Assembly: GCA_035946175.1 (NCBI GenBank)
Contig: DASYZQ010000041.1
Location: 1 to 56,296, forward strand
Length of the DNA: 56,296 bases
Origin: DASYZQ01 sp035946175
GTDB taxonomy: Bacteria; Patescibacteriota; Saccharimonadia; Saccharimonadales; UBA4665
Direction: 5' to 3'
Part shown: one piece after another, positions 16,502-25,040 of the stretch
Numbering within the stretch: the first letter of the stretch is position 1
How the letters are laid out: each line of letters starts with the position of its first letter
The notes under the pieces: generated by a model
What the model was told of the DNA's origin: nothing
Databases searched by the model: none
What the model saw: the letters and a program-made list of their open reading frames with translations, nothing else
Translations under genes and position numbers: made by a program

Positions 16502-16771
16502 ATGGACTTTGAATGGGATAGTGACAAAAATAAAGTCAATATCGTCAAACACGGTCTGTCCTTTAGTAAGGCTCAATCGGCCTTCTCTGACAAGAAAAGA
16601 ATAGTCATGCTTGATGTGGACCATTCAGTGTCGGAGAAAAGGTATTTTTGTATAGGCAAGGTTGCCGACGGTCGTATTGCTACCGTCAGGTTCACGATAA
16701 GAAATAGCCGTATCCGCATAATTGGTGCCGGATATTGGCGGAAAGGTAAGAAGAGATATGAGCAACGTTAG
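16502..16771 (+). CDS. brnT: BrnT-family toxin
   Basis: 89 residues: FEWDSDKNKVNIVKHGLSF is the BrnT start signature (W-D-x-x-K...N...KHG-x-x-F), and GRIATVRFTIRNSRIRIIGAGYWRKGKKRYE matches the C-terminal R...R-I-I-S-A-R-x-A-x-x-x-E-x-x-x-Y pattern. BrnT is a RelE-fold ribonuclease. Its gene precedes and overlaps its antitoxin gene, as usual for brnTA. Confidence 0.88.
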   Translation: MDFEWDSDKNKVNIVKHGLSFSKAQSAFSDKKRIVMLDVDHSVSEKRYFCIGKVADGRIATVRFTIRNSRIRIIGAGYWRKGKKRYEQR

Positions 16772-17012
16772 GTATACGGATGCACCAGACGATATCAATG
16801 AGGCGTTAGATCATGCTGTCGTGATTGAGGATTTTCTGCCCTCACCAGAGGAATTTATCCGCAGGGCTAAAAAAGAAAAGATTACCATCGCAATAGATAA
16901 GTACAGGCTGGATCTGTATAAGGCCTATGCTAAGAAACACGATGCAAAATATCAAACTATGATAAACGATATCTTAGGGTCGTATGCCGATAAGTATCTA
17001 GTTAAAAAGTAA
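16758..17012 (+). CDS. brnA: BrnA-like antitoxin
   Basis: 84 residues from ATG 16758 (MSNVRYTDAPDDINEAL), overlapping the brnT stop by 14 bases. The segment KITIAIDKYRLDLYKAYAKKHDAKYQTMINDILGSY is a ribbon-helix-helix with a helical tail, typical of BrnA/CopG-like antitoxins that bind both the toxin and the operon promoter. Confidence 0.85.
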   Translation: MSNVRYTDAPDDINEALDHAVVIEDFLPSPEEFIRRAKKEKITIAIDKYRLDLYKAYAKKHDAKYQTMINDILGSYADKYLVKK

Positions 17013-17017
17013 TCTCA

Positions 17018-17045
17018 GGCTGGGGTAGTAGGATCCAAACTTAGG
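17018..17045 (-). other. tRNA-Gln 3'-end-like remnant
   Basis: The plus-strand sequence GGCTGGGGTAGTAGGATCC, continuing for nine more bases, matches the reverse complement of the 3' end of the tRNA-Gln gene at 19069 (GGCTGGGGCGGTAGGACTC...) at 21 of 28 ungapped positions; most differences are C/T or G/A changes. The rest of a tRNA is not present. It looks like a decayed tRNA 3'-end copy such as a former attachment site. Confidence 0.45.
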
Positions 17046-17061
17046 TATTTGCGGTAGCCAG

Positions 17062-18057
17062 TTACACTTCGTTGATGACCTCGTAACCGGACGGAGATGA
17101 TACGAGTACTAGCCCGTAGCATTGACGTGCTATCCTCTTTTGTTTAATTTGTTTTGCCATTTCGTTCAGAGTTGCACCAGACCCGAGTGCGTCATCAATA
17201 ATTAATATGTTTTCGTACTGATCTGGTGATTCGACGACAAAAGTCTGAGCAGCATTTAGAACACGATCCGCTAGGCTCTTAAGCGTTTTCTGTGCTATCA
17301 AGATTCTTGCCCCGACCTTATGGACTTTGATCCTGGGGGTTTTTAGCGCTACGCTACCCTCTAACCTTGTCATAAGTTGAGACTGCCTTTGTATGGTTGG
17401 AGATACAAAAGCAACGGCCTGTATCTTATACTTGCTAACAATATCATCTGTCACTGTCGCTAGTTTATTTATAAGCGCTCTCGTCGTCTGCATATCGCCT
17501 GTTTGTTTCGCGACTAATACCTGTGTACCAAGCTTAGTTTTCCCGAAAATCTCAAAGTTATAGTAGTCAATAGCCCAGACTTTCTCCAATGCAATTTCGT
17601 TGAGCGTTCTTTTAACCTTGTTAGTGAAGTCGATCGGTGATTTGAAACCGGGCGGGTAATATTTTCTTAGCACGGCTAGGTATTCATTCTGTTTAACTTT
17701 GATGTCGAAATTGCGAGCCTGGCTCCACTTTGCTAGTCCTTGCACTCCAGTCAATTCTTCTCCAAGTGGCGTAAGGCTGTAGAAGTTATCTTCAATCAAT
17801 TGACGGTCCTTAGCGCTAAGATTGCTACTTGCGGTCCGGCTATCAAAACTATCGGTTGATTCATGTGGCAGTGTGGCATTACGGTAGAACCTGTTCGGGC
17901 CTAGGCCGGTCACGGTGAATTTTTTCTTGTTATCGGCGAGCAGCTTCTGAACGTATTGCCTGCTAACGCCAAGTCCCTCGGCGATTGCTTTGGGGCGTGA
18001 TCCCGGTTGCCGATTAAGGAAAGCTATTAGCTCATTGAGGGTTGTATCAGTATCCAT
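17062..18057 (-). CDS. Winged-helix / phosphoribosyltransferase-fold fusion protein
   Basis: 331 residues. Residues 1-55 are a helix-turn-helix (KAIAEGLGVSRQYVQKLLADN). The C-terminal third has a type-I phosphoribosyltransferase core with the PRPP-binding loop ENILIIDDALGSGATLNEMA (residues about 283-302). The middle section is unassigned. This resembles PurR/PyrR-type regulators where a DNA-binding domain is controlled by PRPP or nucleotides, but the family is not one I can name. The symmetric operator directly upstream (18065-18105) suggests autoregulation. Confidence 0.75.
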   Translation of the reverse strand: MDTDTTLNELIAFLNRQPGSRPKAIAEGLGVSRQYVQKLLADNKKKFTVTGLGPNRFYRNATLPHESTDSFDSRTASSNLSAKDRQLIEDNFYSLTPLGEELTGVQGLAKWSQARNFDIKVKQNEYLAVLRKYYPPGFKSPIDFTNKVKRTLNEIALEKVWAIDYYNFEIFGKTKLGTQVLVAKQTGDMQTTRALINKLATVTDDIVSKYKIQAVAFVSPTIQRQSQLMTRLEGSVALKTPRIKVHKVGARILIAQKTLKSLADRVLNAAQTFVVESPDQYENILIIDDALGSGATLNEMAKQIKQKRIARQCYGLVLVSSPSGYEVINEV

Positions 18058-18064
18058 GCTATAG

Positions 18065-18105
18065 GTTTACATTATCTAGTTTACAGTAAACATGCAATAG
18101 TAAAC
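18065..18105. promoter_or_regulatory. Symmetric four-half-site operator upstream of the HTH-PRTase gene
   Basis: GTTTAC at 18065-18070 and 18079-18084, and its reverse complement GTAAAC at 18086-18091 and 18100-18105. Spacing is N8, one central base, N8, so the whole array has exact dyad symmetry about 18085. On the minus strand a GATAAT -10-like box overlaps the array's gene-proximal side and the central GTTTAC/GTAAAC palindrome falls in the promoter spacer. Confidence 0.7.
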
Positions 18106-18191
18106 TAATACTTATTTCGTGGCGTAATAACTAGAAGATTTCGAGGGCCATAAAAAACGCCAACGATAAAGTTGATCATATGTATAGAATC

Positions 18192-18222
18192 TGACTGGCC
18201 ATAGGGGACGATTTTCGAACGC
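18192..18222 (+). repeat. 31-bp interspersed repeat, copy 3
   Basis: Starts TGACTGGCCATAGGGGACG and ends ATTTTCGAACGC, differing from copy 2 at three positions. It lies between the HTH-PRTase gene and the relBE-type locus. Confidence 0.75.
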
Positions 18223-18246
18223 GGTCTTTGCAAAGGCCGGGGCAAC

Positions 18247-18504
18247 TTAACCATACAGTTGACTATGGGTGCCTACACAATCAAAGATAGCCTCCTCCTC
18301 TTTTTGTAAGTAGAGTGCTCGGATATCTCCCGTAATGTCTATGCTGCAGTAAGCCTTATACTTACCTTTTAGTGCATGATTACGCAGAAGGGGGTGCAGT
18401 GGATTGTTGACAAATATCCGTACTCTCTCTTGTAATTTTTGACGTTGTTGCGGATTCAGTTTTTTCGCCTCACGAACGAAATTCTTTGAATAAGAGACAA
18501 TCAT
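18247..18504 (-). CDS. RelE/YafQ-family mRNA interferase toxin
   Basis: 85 residues. Starts MIVSYSKNFVREAKKL, with a helical NPQQRQKLQERVRIFVNNP segment and the strands LKGKYKAYCSIDITGDIRALYLQ and IFDCVGTHSQLYG, the last being the RelE-fold end with H...L-Y-G. It acts on mRNA in the ribosomal A site in characterised relatives. It overlaps the antitoxin stop by four bases (ATGA). Confidence 0.88.
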   Translation of the reverse strand: MIVSYSKNFVREAKKLNPQQRQKLQERVRIFVNNPLHPLLRNHALKGKYKAYCSIDITGDIRALYLQKEEEAIFDCVGTHSQLYG

Positions 18505-18782
18505 TTCAATTCGTTAGCTAAAAATTCTAGAGCTTCTTTATTACTATCGAACTTGTGATAATCACCAGAGTCAATCTGCGCTCTAGATATAGTGAGCTGT
18601 CTAGCTGTCTGTGAATTAGGTGTTTCGGGCACGTCAAAGATGACGCTCTGCTCGGCCGCAAAACGACGGAGCTCGTTATTAAGGACTGCACTGATACTGA
18701 TGCCGAGCCTACGAGCAACCAGAGAGGCCTGGCTCTTAAGTTTAGGATCGGTTTTAAGATTGATGACTGCGTAAGTACTCAT
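18501..18782 (-). CDS. RelB/DinJ-family antitoxin
   Basis: 93 residues. AVINLKTDPKLKSQASLVARRLGISISAVLNNELRRFA is a ribbon-helix-helix of the RelB/DinJ type, followed by an acidic toxin-binding tail. Antitoxin-first order and four-base overlap with the toxin gene. It starts exactly six bases after a TATACT box. Confidence 0.88.
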   Translation of the reverse strand: MSTYAVINLKTDPKLKSQASLVARRLGISISAVLNNELRRFAAEQSVIFDVPETPNSQTARQLTISRAQIDSGDYHKFDSNKEALEFLANELK

Positions 18783-18788
18783 ACCAGA

Positions 18789-18816
18789 AGTATATACATT
18801 TGGTAGTGACTGTCAA
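18789..18816 (-). promoter_or_regulatory. relBE-type promoter, consensus and leaderless
   Basis: Minus strand: TTGACA (18816-18811), 16-base spacer, TATACT (18794-18789), six bases, ATG at 18782. No room for a ribosome binding site. The gap 18817-19068 shows nothing else. Confidence 0.8.
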
Positions 18817-19068
18817 TAGCAAGACAAGATTTCAAAATATCCGATTATCACGATTAAGCATCGAAAAAGTGCCATTTATAGTGAATGCTTATGTTAACAC
18901 TTTAAAGTTACGTGTGGCAGACCCCGTTGGGCCTAAGGGGGCGCATCGTTGCCTATTGTCTCAATATAGCCTGGACTCGTCCTATATAACTCTTCCGCTC
19001 CTAACATTGTAAAATCCAATGCCCCAAAGAAGTTAATTCATGTATAACAGATGAGTATAGTACAACGT

Positions 19069-19143
19069 TGGCTGGGGCGGTAGGACTCGAACCTACGAAT
19101 CACGGGACCAAAACCCGTTGCCTTACCACTTGGCTACGCCCCA
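19069..19143 (-). tRNA. tRNA-Gln (anticodon UUG), CCA encoded
   Basis: The minus strand folds as a tRNA: acceptor TGGGGCG/CGCCCCA, D arm GCC...GGC, anticodon stem ACGGG/CCCGT with loop TTTTGGT (anticodon TTG), T arm GTAGG-TTCGAGT-CCTAC, discriminator G and an encoded CCA. UUG anticodon decodes CAA and, by wobble, CAG. It borders the accessory region and its 3' end resembles the remnant at 17018. Confidence 0.96.
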
Positions 19144-19270
19144 ATAAACCTAGCTAAATTTTATCTTATTTCTTCTCTTTCAACAACGGAGGACGTAACT
19201 ATGTGTTGCCGTATTCTTATCCGTAAAATGGTGGTCAAAACTGAATGTGACGTAGTATAGTTTTAGCAAC

Positions 19271-20203
19271 ATGGTAAGAGTAAACAAAAATCCAGCCGAA
19301 CACATCATGCCACTAAATATGAATGGTCTGCAGGGCCGGATGCTCTATCTGCCACCACCTGTGGGTAAAACTAGACAGATCCTCTTTATCTACGGTACCC
19401 ACTCGAGCTTAGAGCGCTGGTTCGGTCTAGCACAGATTCTCAATCGTTACGGTGCGGTGACTATGCCCGATCTCCCCGGTTTTGGTGGTATGGAGAGTTT
19501 TTATAAGATTGGCAAAAAGCCGACCATAGATAACCTTGCTGACTATCTGGCTGCCTTTGTAAAGATGCGCTATAAACGAAAATCTGTAACCATTGTGGGT
19601 ATGTCTTTCGGCTTCGTGGTAGTAACTCGAATGCTGCAGCGTTTTCCTGAACTGGGCAAGAAAGTTGAACTACTTGTCAGCGTCGTGGGTTTTGCTCATA
19701 AAGACGATTTCACTTTTACAAAACCACGCTATTGGTTTTACCGCCTAACTTCGAAGCTTTTTACCACATCTTTGACGGCTCGTTTGTTCCGGGCAACAGC
19801 ACTCAGCCCAACGGTACTCCGGGCAGTATACGGGCGAACCCATAATGCAAAAAGGAAACTAAGTGCCGTAGCCCCGGAGTTTATACCACAGATGATAGAC
19901 GTTGAGGTATGGCTTTGGCGTAATAATGACGTGCGTACTTATATGCAAACCAGCAGTGATTTTCTGAAGCTGGATAATTGTCAAAAACAAGTAGACCTGC
20001 CGGTTTGGCACGTAGGTATTACTAATGATCACTTCTTTGACAACAGTCTTGTCGAGCAGCACCTACAGGTTATCTATAACGAGCTGCATAGCATGAAAAT
20101 TAGCGGCTTGACCAATCACGCACCAACGGTCGTGGCTACGGCGAAGGAGGCTGCTCCTTTCGTGCCGGTCCTGCTACGCCGGCAACTTTCCAAACGGCCC
20201 TAA
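19271..20203 (+). CDS. Alpha/beta hydrolase
   Basis: 310 residues. The nucleophile elbow is GMSFGF (Ser in VTIVGMSFG), an oxyanion region IYGTHSS follows the first strand, the acid is probably Asp in GITNDHFF, and the His in LTNHAPTV completes the triad. No signal peptide; cytosolic. Substrate unknown. It opens a four-gene plus-strand run with two glycosyltransferases and a membrane transporter, so a role in making or trimming an envelope glycolipid is plausible by context. A TATAGT box lies nine bases before the ATG. Confidence 0.85.
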   Translation: MVRVNKNPAEHIMPLNMNGLQGRMLYLPPPVGKTRQILFIYGTHSSLERWFGLAQILNRYGAVTMPDLPGFGGMESFYKIGKKPTIDNLADYLAAFVKMRYKRKSVTIVGMSFGFVVVTRMLQRFPELGKKVELLVSVVGFAHKDDFTFTKPRYWFYRLTSKLFTTSLTARLFRATALSPTVLRAVYGRTHNAKRKLSAVAPEFIPQMIDVEVWLWRNNDVRTYMQTSSDFLKLDNCQKQVDLPVWHVGITNDHFFDNSLVEQHLQVIYNELHSMKISGLTNHAPTVVATAKEAAPFVPVLLRRQLSKRP

Positions 20204-20223
20204 TGGTATAATGGAGGATAATC

Positions 20224-21354
20224 ATGAAGATCGGACTTGTGCTGCCGTATAGCATCGCCCGTGGAGGGGGTGTCCAAGAAATTCTCTTCGCTATGCAACG
20301 AGAGCTCGATAGTCGGGGCCACGAGGCATATATCATCACACCGCGGCCGCAGGGCTACGACCAACCGTGCCCCGAGCACGTACTGCTCGTTGGTGCTTCG
20401 ACCGATTTTAACTCGCCAACCCACACGACAGCACAAGTCTCGGCTGGCCTTAATGAGGACATTGATCGTGTGCTCACAGAACATGATTTCGACGTGCTAC
20501 ATTTCCATGAGCCATGGATCCCAATTCTGGCCCGGCAGATACTTACCCGTTCTACATCAGCGAATGTGGCTACCTTCCACGCCGCCATACCCGACACCAT
20601 CATGAGCCGGACGTTGGCAAAGGTCGTAACACCTTACACGAAACCATTGCTTAAATATATTGATGAGTTTACTGCCGTATCTGAACCGGCTGCCGAATAT
20701 ATCTGTAGCCTGATCGATGAGCCAGTCGCCTTGATCCCTAATGCTGTCGATCTGAAGCAATTTAAGCCACCGAAATATCATAATGATAAAAAACATCATA
20801 AAACGATTCTCTATGTCGGTCGGTTGGAAGGGCGTAAAGGTGTAAAGTTTTTGCTCCACGCCTATAAGCTACTGAGCGAACAGGATCCCGATCTTTCACT
20901 GGTCATATTTGGCAACGGTCCGGATAAACAGCAATTGGAAATGCTGGCTACTGACTTAGAGTTGCCACGGGTACAATTTCCAACCGACCTGAGCCACAAA
21001 GCAAAAATTAAATGGCTACGTTCCGCTGATTTGTTTTGTGCTCCTTCGCCCTTTGGTGAAAGCTTTGGGTTGGTACTACTGGAGGCAATGGCCACGGAGC
21101 TAGTAACCGTTGCTGGTGATAATCCTGGTTATGCCAGTGTCATGCAGGGCTTGGGTGCTTTGTCGCTGGTCAACCCGCGACAAACCGCTGAGCTTGCCCG
21201 TCGGCTGGAGCTACTGCTTCGTGAAAATGATCTTCGCAGGCTATGGCGCGATTGGGCCAAAAAAGAGATCCAGCAGTATACCTACGCAAACGTTGCCAGC
21301 CAGTATGAGGAAGTATATGTGCAGGCTCAGAAGAAGCATCATCGCAAACAATGA
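20224..21354 (+). CDS. GT4-family glycosyltransferase (PimA-like)
   Basis: 376 residues, GT-B fold. N-terminal donor-free domain begins MKIGLVLPYSIARGGGVQE; the C-terminal NDP-sugar-binding domain has ILYVGRLEGRKGVKFLLHA and the EX7E motif in PFGESFGLVLLEAMA (E...E). The HEPWIP and FHAAIPD segments resemble mannosyltransferases such as PimA. GGAGG sits seven bases before the ATG. Its stop overlaps the start of the next GT4 (ATGA), indicating coupled translation. It probably transfers a sugar to a membrane lipid on the cytoplasmic face. Confidence 0.92.
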   Translation: MKIGLVLPYSIARGGGVQEILFAMQRELDSRGHEAYIITPRPQGYDQPCPEHVLLVGASTDFNSPTHTTAQVSAGLNEDIDRVLTEHDFDVLHFHEPWIPILARQILTRSTSANVATFHAAIPDTIMSRTLAKVVTPYTKPLLKYIDEFTAVSEPAAEYICSLIDEPVALIPNAVDLKQFKPPKYHNDKKHHKTILYVGRLEGRKGVKFLLHAYKLLSEQDPDLSLVIFGNGPDKQQLEMLATDLELPRVQFPTDLSHKAKIKWLRSADLFCAPSPFGESFGLVLLEAMATELVTVAGDNPGYASVMQGLGALSLVNPRQTAELARRLELLLRENDLRRLWRDWAKKEIQQYTYANVASQYEEVYVQAQKKHHRKQ

Positions 21355-22493
21355 CACGATATACAGTTGGCCTTGTTTTCGATAGCAGCCTCGATACGGC
21401 TGATGGCGTTAGCCAGTACGTCATGGCAGTTGGACGATGGCTTAGCGAAGCGGGGCACGATGTACATTACTTAGTTGGTCAGACGAAACGTCGTGATCTG
21501 CAAAATATTAACAGCTTGAGCCGCAATGTGAGCGTGCGTTTTAACCAAAATAGGATATCGACGCCCCTGCCCGCTTCATCCCGAAAAATTAAAGAACTGC
21601 TTGCCAGAGAGCGTTTCGATGTGCTGCACATACAAATGCCGTATAGCCCCCTGCTGGCCGGTAAGATCATTCTGGCGGCTTCGCCGCAAACCGCCGTGGT
21701 CGGTACCTTCCATATCGCGCCATATTCCGCTCTTGTCCATGGGGGCAATCGTCTGCTGGGTGTCTTGGTACGACGTTCACTGCACCGTTTTGATGAAGTG
21801 ATTAGCGTTTCGAAGCCGGCTGCGGCATTCGTGAAGGCCACGTTTCATATGGACAGTAGCTTGGTCCCCAATACCCGGTATCTCGATGATTTTTACAACG
21901 CCAGACCATTTCCAGCTCTCGCTAAAAAACAAAACATCGTTTTTCTAGGACGTTTGGTGGAGCGGAAAGGTTGCCAGTTTTTATTGCATGCTCTTACATA
22001 TATGGTTCGCCACCAAATTATAGATCGAACAACTTGTCACGTGCTTATCTGTGGCAGTGGGCCCTTGGAGTTGTCTCTGAAACGTTATGTAGCAATGCAT
22101 CAGCTTGAAGACTTAGTTGATTTCAAGGGCTTTATATCTGAAGCCGACAAACCGAGATACCTGGCCTCGGCCGATATTGTTGCCTACCCGAGTACTGGTG
22201 GCGAAAGTTTCGGCATTGTGCTTTTAGAGGCCATGGCTGCTAGCAGAGGTGCCGTAATTGCGGGAAATAATCCGGGGTATGCGGCCGTCCTAGCCGAGCA
22301 TCACGAAGCGCTCTTTGACCCCAAAGACAGTCGTCAATTTGCTGAGCTTTTGGCACAGTTGCTGGCTGACAGGACCACTCGACAGGCAGCTGTGGGTTGG
22401 CAGCGGGCTATGGCTCACCACTATGACATCGACAGGGTTGGCCCGCAGATTCTCAGTATCTACCGCCGGGCGTTGCATAAGCGTCCGGCATAG
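21351..22493 (+). CDS. GT4-family glycosyltransferase
   Basis: 380 residues with the same two-domain GT-B layout as its upstream neighbour: N-terminal GLVFDSSLDTADGVSQYV, linker HIQMPYSPLLAGKI, C-terminal IVFLGRLVERKGCQFLLHAL and the EX7E motif GGESFGIVLLEAMAAS. Together the pair probably adds consecutive sugars to one acceptor. Start codon overlaps the previous stop. Confidence 0.92.
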   Translation: MTRYTVGLVFDSSLDTADGVSQYVMAVGRWLSEAGHDVHYLVGQTKRRDLQNINSLSRNVSVRFNQNRISTPLPASSRKIKELLARERFDVLHIQMPYSPLLAGKIILAASPQTAVVGTFHIAPYSALVHGGNRLLGVLVRRSLHRFDEVISVSKPAAAFVKATFHMDSSLVPNTRYLDDFYNARPFPALAKKQNIVFLGRLVERKGCQFLLHALTYMVRHQIIDRTTCHVLICGSGPLELSLKRYVAMHQLEDLVDFKGFISEADKPRYLASADIVAYPSTGGESFGIVLLEAMAASRGAVIAGNNPGYAAVLAEHHEALFDPKDSRQFAELLAQLLADRTTRQAAVGWQRAMAHHYDIDRVGPQILSIYRRALHKRPA

Positions 22494-22512
22494 CAGATAA
22501 TGAAAGGCAGCC

Positions 22513-23622
22513 ATGCTACGTTTGCGGGGTAAGCAAAAAGGTGAGACAACAGAATTGACGGTCAGTAACCGTACGGTTGTCCGTGTGCTCATACTAGTAA
22601 TTCTGTCAATTATTGGATTAGCAGCACTCAGACGTGCCGAACATTCATTGATTTTGATTTTCACAGCACTTTTCCTGGCCGTGGCACTTAACGCACCGGT
22701 GCATTGGGTAGCTGAGCGTTTGCCCGGGAAGCTGCGCGGCAGCCGTTCGACAGCCACAGCCGTCTCCTTCTTGTTAGTTATTGTGCTTTTGATGGCATTC
22801 TTCGCTGCAATTGTACCGCCATTGGTGCGGCAGACTGATAGCTTTCTGAACGCTGCACCGAGCCTGATTGAGAACAGCCAGAACCAAAACAGTGCTATTG
22901 GACGGTTTGTCCAGCGCTATCGCTTAGAAAATGAGGTAGGTAAGCTCTCTCAGCAATTGAGAGAGCGGCTCCAGAATTCGACCGGTACTGCTGTCTCAAC
23001 ACTCAGTGCCATTGGCAGCAGTATTTTTTCAGTCCTGACGATTTTGGTCTTAACGTTCATGATGCTAATTGAGGGACCGCGGTGGCTTGAATTCATAAAG
23101 CGACTTATACCAAGCGAGTATCACGAACATGCCAGCAGCTTAGTCCAAGATATGTATCATGTCGTTAAGGGCTATGTTAATGGTCAGGTAATCTTGGCTA
23201 CTATCGCTGCATTGCTTATTTTCCCTGCATTAGTGGCGCTTGGTATTAGCTACCCGATTGCGCTGATGGTCGTTATCTTTATCTGTGGGCTAATCCCGAT
23301 GGTTGGGCATACCATTGGGGCAGTCATTGTCACTGGAGTGGCCCTGTTCCATTCGGTGCCAGCCGCTTTAATCATCTTGGCCTACTACATTGTGTACCAA
23401 CAGGTAGAGACATACATTATTCAGCCGAGAATTCAGGCTACAGCAACAAACATGTCACCACTACTCGTCTTTGGTGCGGTCGTGATTGGTTTAAGTTTTG
23501 GCGGTCTGGTCGGCGGATTGGTGGCAATTCCGATTGCCGGTTGCCTAAGAGTTATCGGTCTGGATTATCTGCAGCGGCAACATCTACTTGAGCCGGTATC
23601 TGCTATCGATCACCATCACTAA
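22513..23622 (+). CDS. AI-2E / PerM-family membrane protein
   Basis: 369 residues with about eight membrane helices. N-terminal helices (LILVILSIIGLAAL; LILIFTALFLAVALNAP) are followed by a cytoplasmic or periplasmic segment and the conserved block GYVNGQVILATIAALLIFPALVALGISYP and LIPMVGHTIGAVIV, and ends with the family pattern QPRIQATATNMSPLLVFGAVVIGLSFGGLVGGLVAIPIAG. Family members include AI-2 exporters and Na+/H+ antiporter-like proteins; substrate unknown. It overlaps the end of cysS. Confidence 0.9.
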   Translation: MLRLRGKQKGETTELTVSNRTVVRVLILVILSIIGLAALRRAEHSLILIFTALFLAVALNAPVHWVAERLPGKLRGSRSTATAVSFLLVIVLLMAFFAAIVPPLVRQTDSFLNAAPSLIENSQNQNSAIGRFVQRYRLENEVGKLSQQLRERLQNSTGTAVSTLSAIGSSIFSVLTILVLTFMMLIEGPRWLEFIKRLIPSEYHEHASSLVQDMYHVVKGYVNGQVILATIAALLIFPALVALGISYPIALMVVIFICGLIPMVGHTIGAVIVTGVALFHSVPAALIILAYYIVYQQVETYIIQPRIQATATNMSPLLVFGAVVIGLSFGGLVGGLVAIPIAGCLRVIGLDYLQRQHLLEPVSAIDHHH

Positions 23623-25040
23623 AGTCGATGCCAGACAGCACCATGGGGCGTATCCCGAAGCCCGATTCCCTGCTGCTTGATTTGCTCGCGTAGCTCGTCA
23701 GATTTTTTCCAGTCCTTAGCTACTCTAGCCTTTTGCCGTGTAACAATGGCCTGTTTCTGAGGATTACTAATATCTGGGCGATTGCTCAGCTGCAGACCAA
23801 AGACATTATCCAGAAAGGTCAGTATCCCTTCACTGTATCTGCCTTCTACACCGGGTGTCGCTATGCCTGCTAGGTAGTTGAATAATTTGTTTAGGCTGGT
23901 AAGGGCGAGAGGTGAATTGAGATCATCCAACATCGCATCATATATCTCTTGCCGCGTTGTTTTAAATAAATGATTAAGCTCGCCAGGCATTTCACTAATT
24001 TGGGGTTGGTGGCGCAAGTCTGCAATGGCCTGCAAGTCATTGAGGCGATGCTGCGCGGCTTCCATGTTCTCCCATGAGAAATGAATCTGACTGCGGTAAT
24101 GTGCCTGTAGTACTAATAGGCGGAATGCCAGCGGATCGTACCCCCGCTTAGTAATATCTTGGAGTGTGTAGAAGTTATGAGCGGATTTCGCCATCTTTTT
24201 GCCATCGACGAGTATGTGTTCATTGTGGGCAAAAACGGTCGCTAGCAGCGGATTTGTCTCATCGGCAGTGCTTTGGGCGATTTCGTTCTCATGGTGAGGG
24301 AAAACAAGATCGATACCACCCGTATGGATATCGAAGGGCTGGCCGAGTAACAGCCGGCTCATTGCCGAACACTCAATGTGCCACCCCGGCCGTCCGGTCA
24401 AGTCATGACCGCCAAGGCTGAACTCCCACGCTGGTTCACCGTCTTTTTGTTTTTTCCAGAGCGCGAAATCGTGCAACGAGGCCTTATCGTATTCATCGTT
24501 TTGAATGCGCGCCCGGGAGGTACTATTCGGCGATAATTCCAGCAGTTGGCCATATGTCTTACCGCTCTTTCGGTACGCCTCGATCGAAAAATATACTCCG
24601 TCATCGGCCGTATAGGCAAACCCCTGTTCATGGAGCTTGAGTATGAGTTGTTGCATTGCCTCGAGTGCTCGGGGATCCGTGGCCCGAAGCAGAGTTAGTG
24701 AATCCATATCGTTGCCAACGGCTTGCATATCCGCCTGAAATGCCGCAGTGTATTTATTGGTGAGCTTCTCCAGGGCTGACCGAGGATTTTGTGCGGGATA
24801 TTGCTCGTGACTGCGGCGGATGGTTTTGTCGTCGACATCGGTAATGTTCATGGCATGTTTGACGGAAAAACCAGCTATATCCAATGTTCGACGCAGCGTA
24901 TCGACGAAGATGAATGAACTCAGATTACCAATGTGCGCACGGTCATATACGGTTGGGCCACAGCTGTAGATACGAATCAGGTTGTCCTTGAGCGGCTTTA
25001 GCGCCTCTATCTTACGAGTCCGTGTGTTGTACAGCTTCAT
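23619..25040 (-). CDS. cysS: Cysteinyl-tRNA synthetase
   Basis: 473 residues. Class I synthetase charging tRNA-Cys. MKLYNTRTRKIEAL is the standard start; SCGPTVYDRAHIGN carries the first zinc Cys and the HIGH motif (HIGN); WHIECSAMS and FPHHENE supply the other zinc ligands; KMAKSAHNF is the KMSKS loop. Length is normal and all zinc ligands are intact. The start lies inside the end of the upstream nrnA-like gene (29-base overlap). Confidence 0.96.
   Translation of the reverse strand: MKLYNTRTRKIEALKPLKDNLIRIYSCGPTVYDRAHIGNLSSFIFVDTLRRTLDIAGFSVKHAMNITDVDDKTIRRSHEQYPAQNPRSALEKLTNKYTAAFQADMQAVGNDMDSLTLLRATDPRALEAMQQLILKLHEQGFAYTADDGVYFSIEAYRKSGKTYGQLLELSPNSTSRARIQNDEYDKASLHDFALWKKQKDGEPAWEFSLGGHDLTGRPGWHIECSAMSRLLLGQPFDIHTGGIDLVFPHHENEIAQSTADETNPLLATVFAHNEHILVDGKKMAKSAHNFYTLQDITKRGYDPLAFRLLVLQAHYRSQIHFSWENMEAAQHRLNDLQAIADLRHQPQISEMPGELNHLFKTTRQEIYDAMLDDLNSPLALTSLNKLFNYLAGIATPGVEGRYSEGILTFLDNVFGLQLSNRPDISNPQKQAIVTRQKARVAKDWKKSDELREQIKQQGIGLRDTPHGAVWHRL

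Noticed and set aside
13045..18222. 31-bp repeats as a CRISPR array
   Set aside because: Only three imperfect copies, spaced 2-3 kb apart with genes between, and no cas genes.
18800..19012. Plus-strand 70-codon frame
   Set aside because: No start signal or family features and it begins inside the relBE-type promoter.
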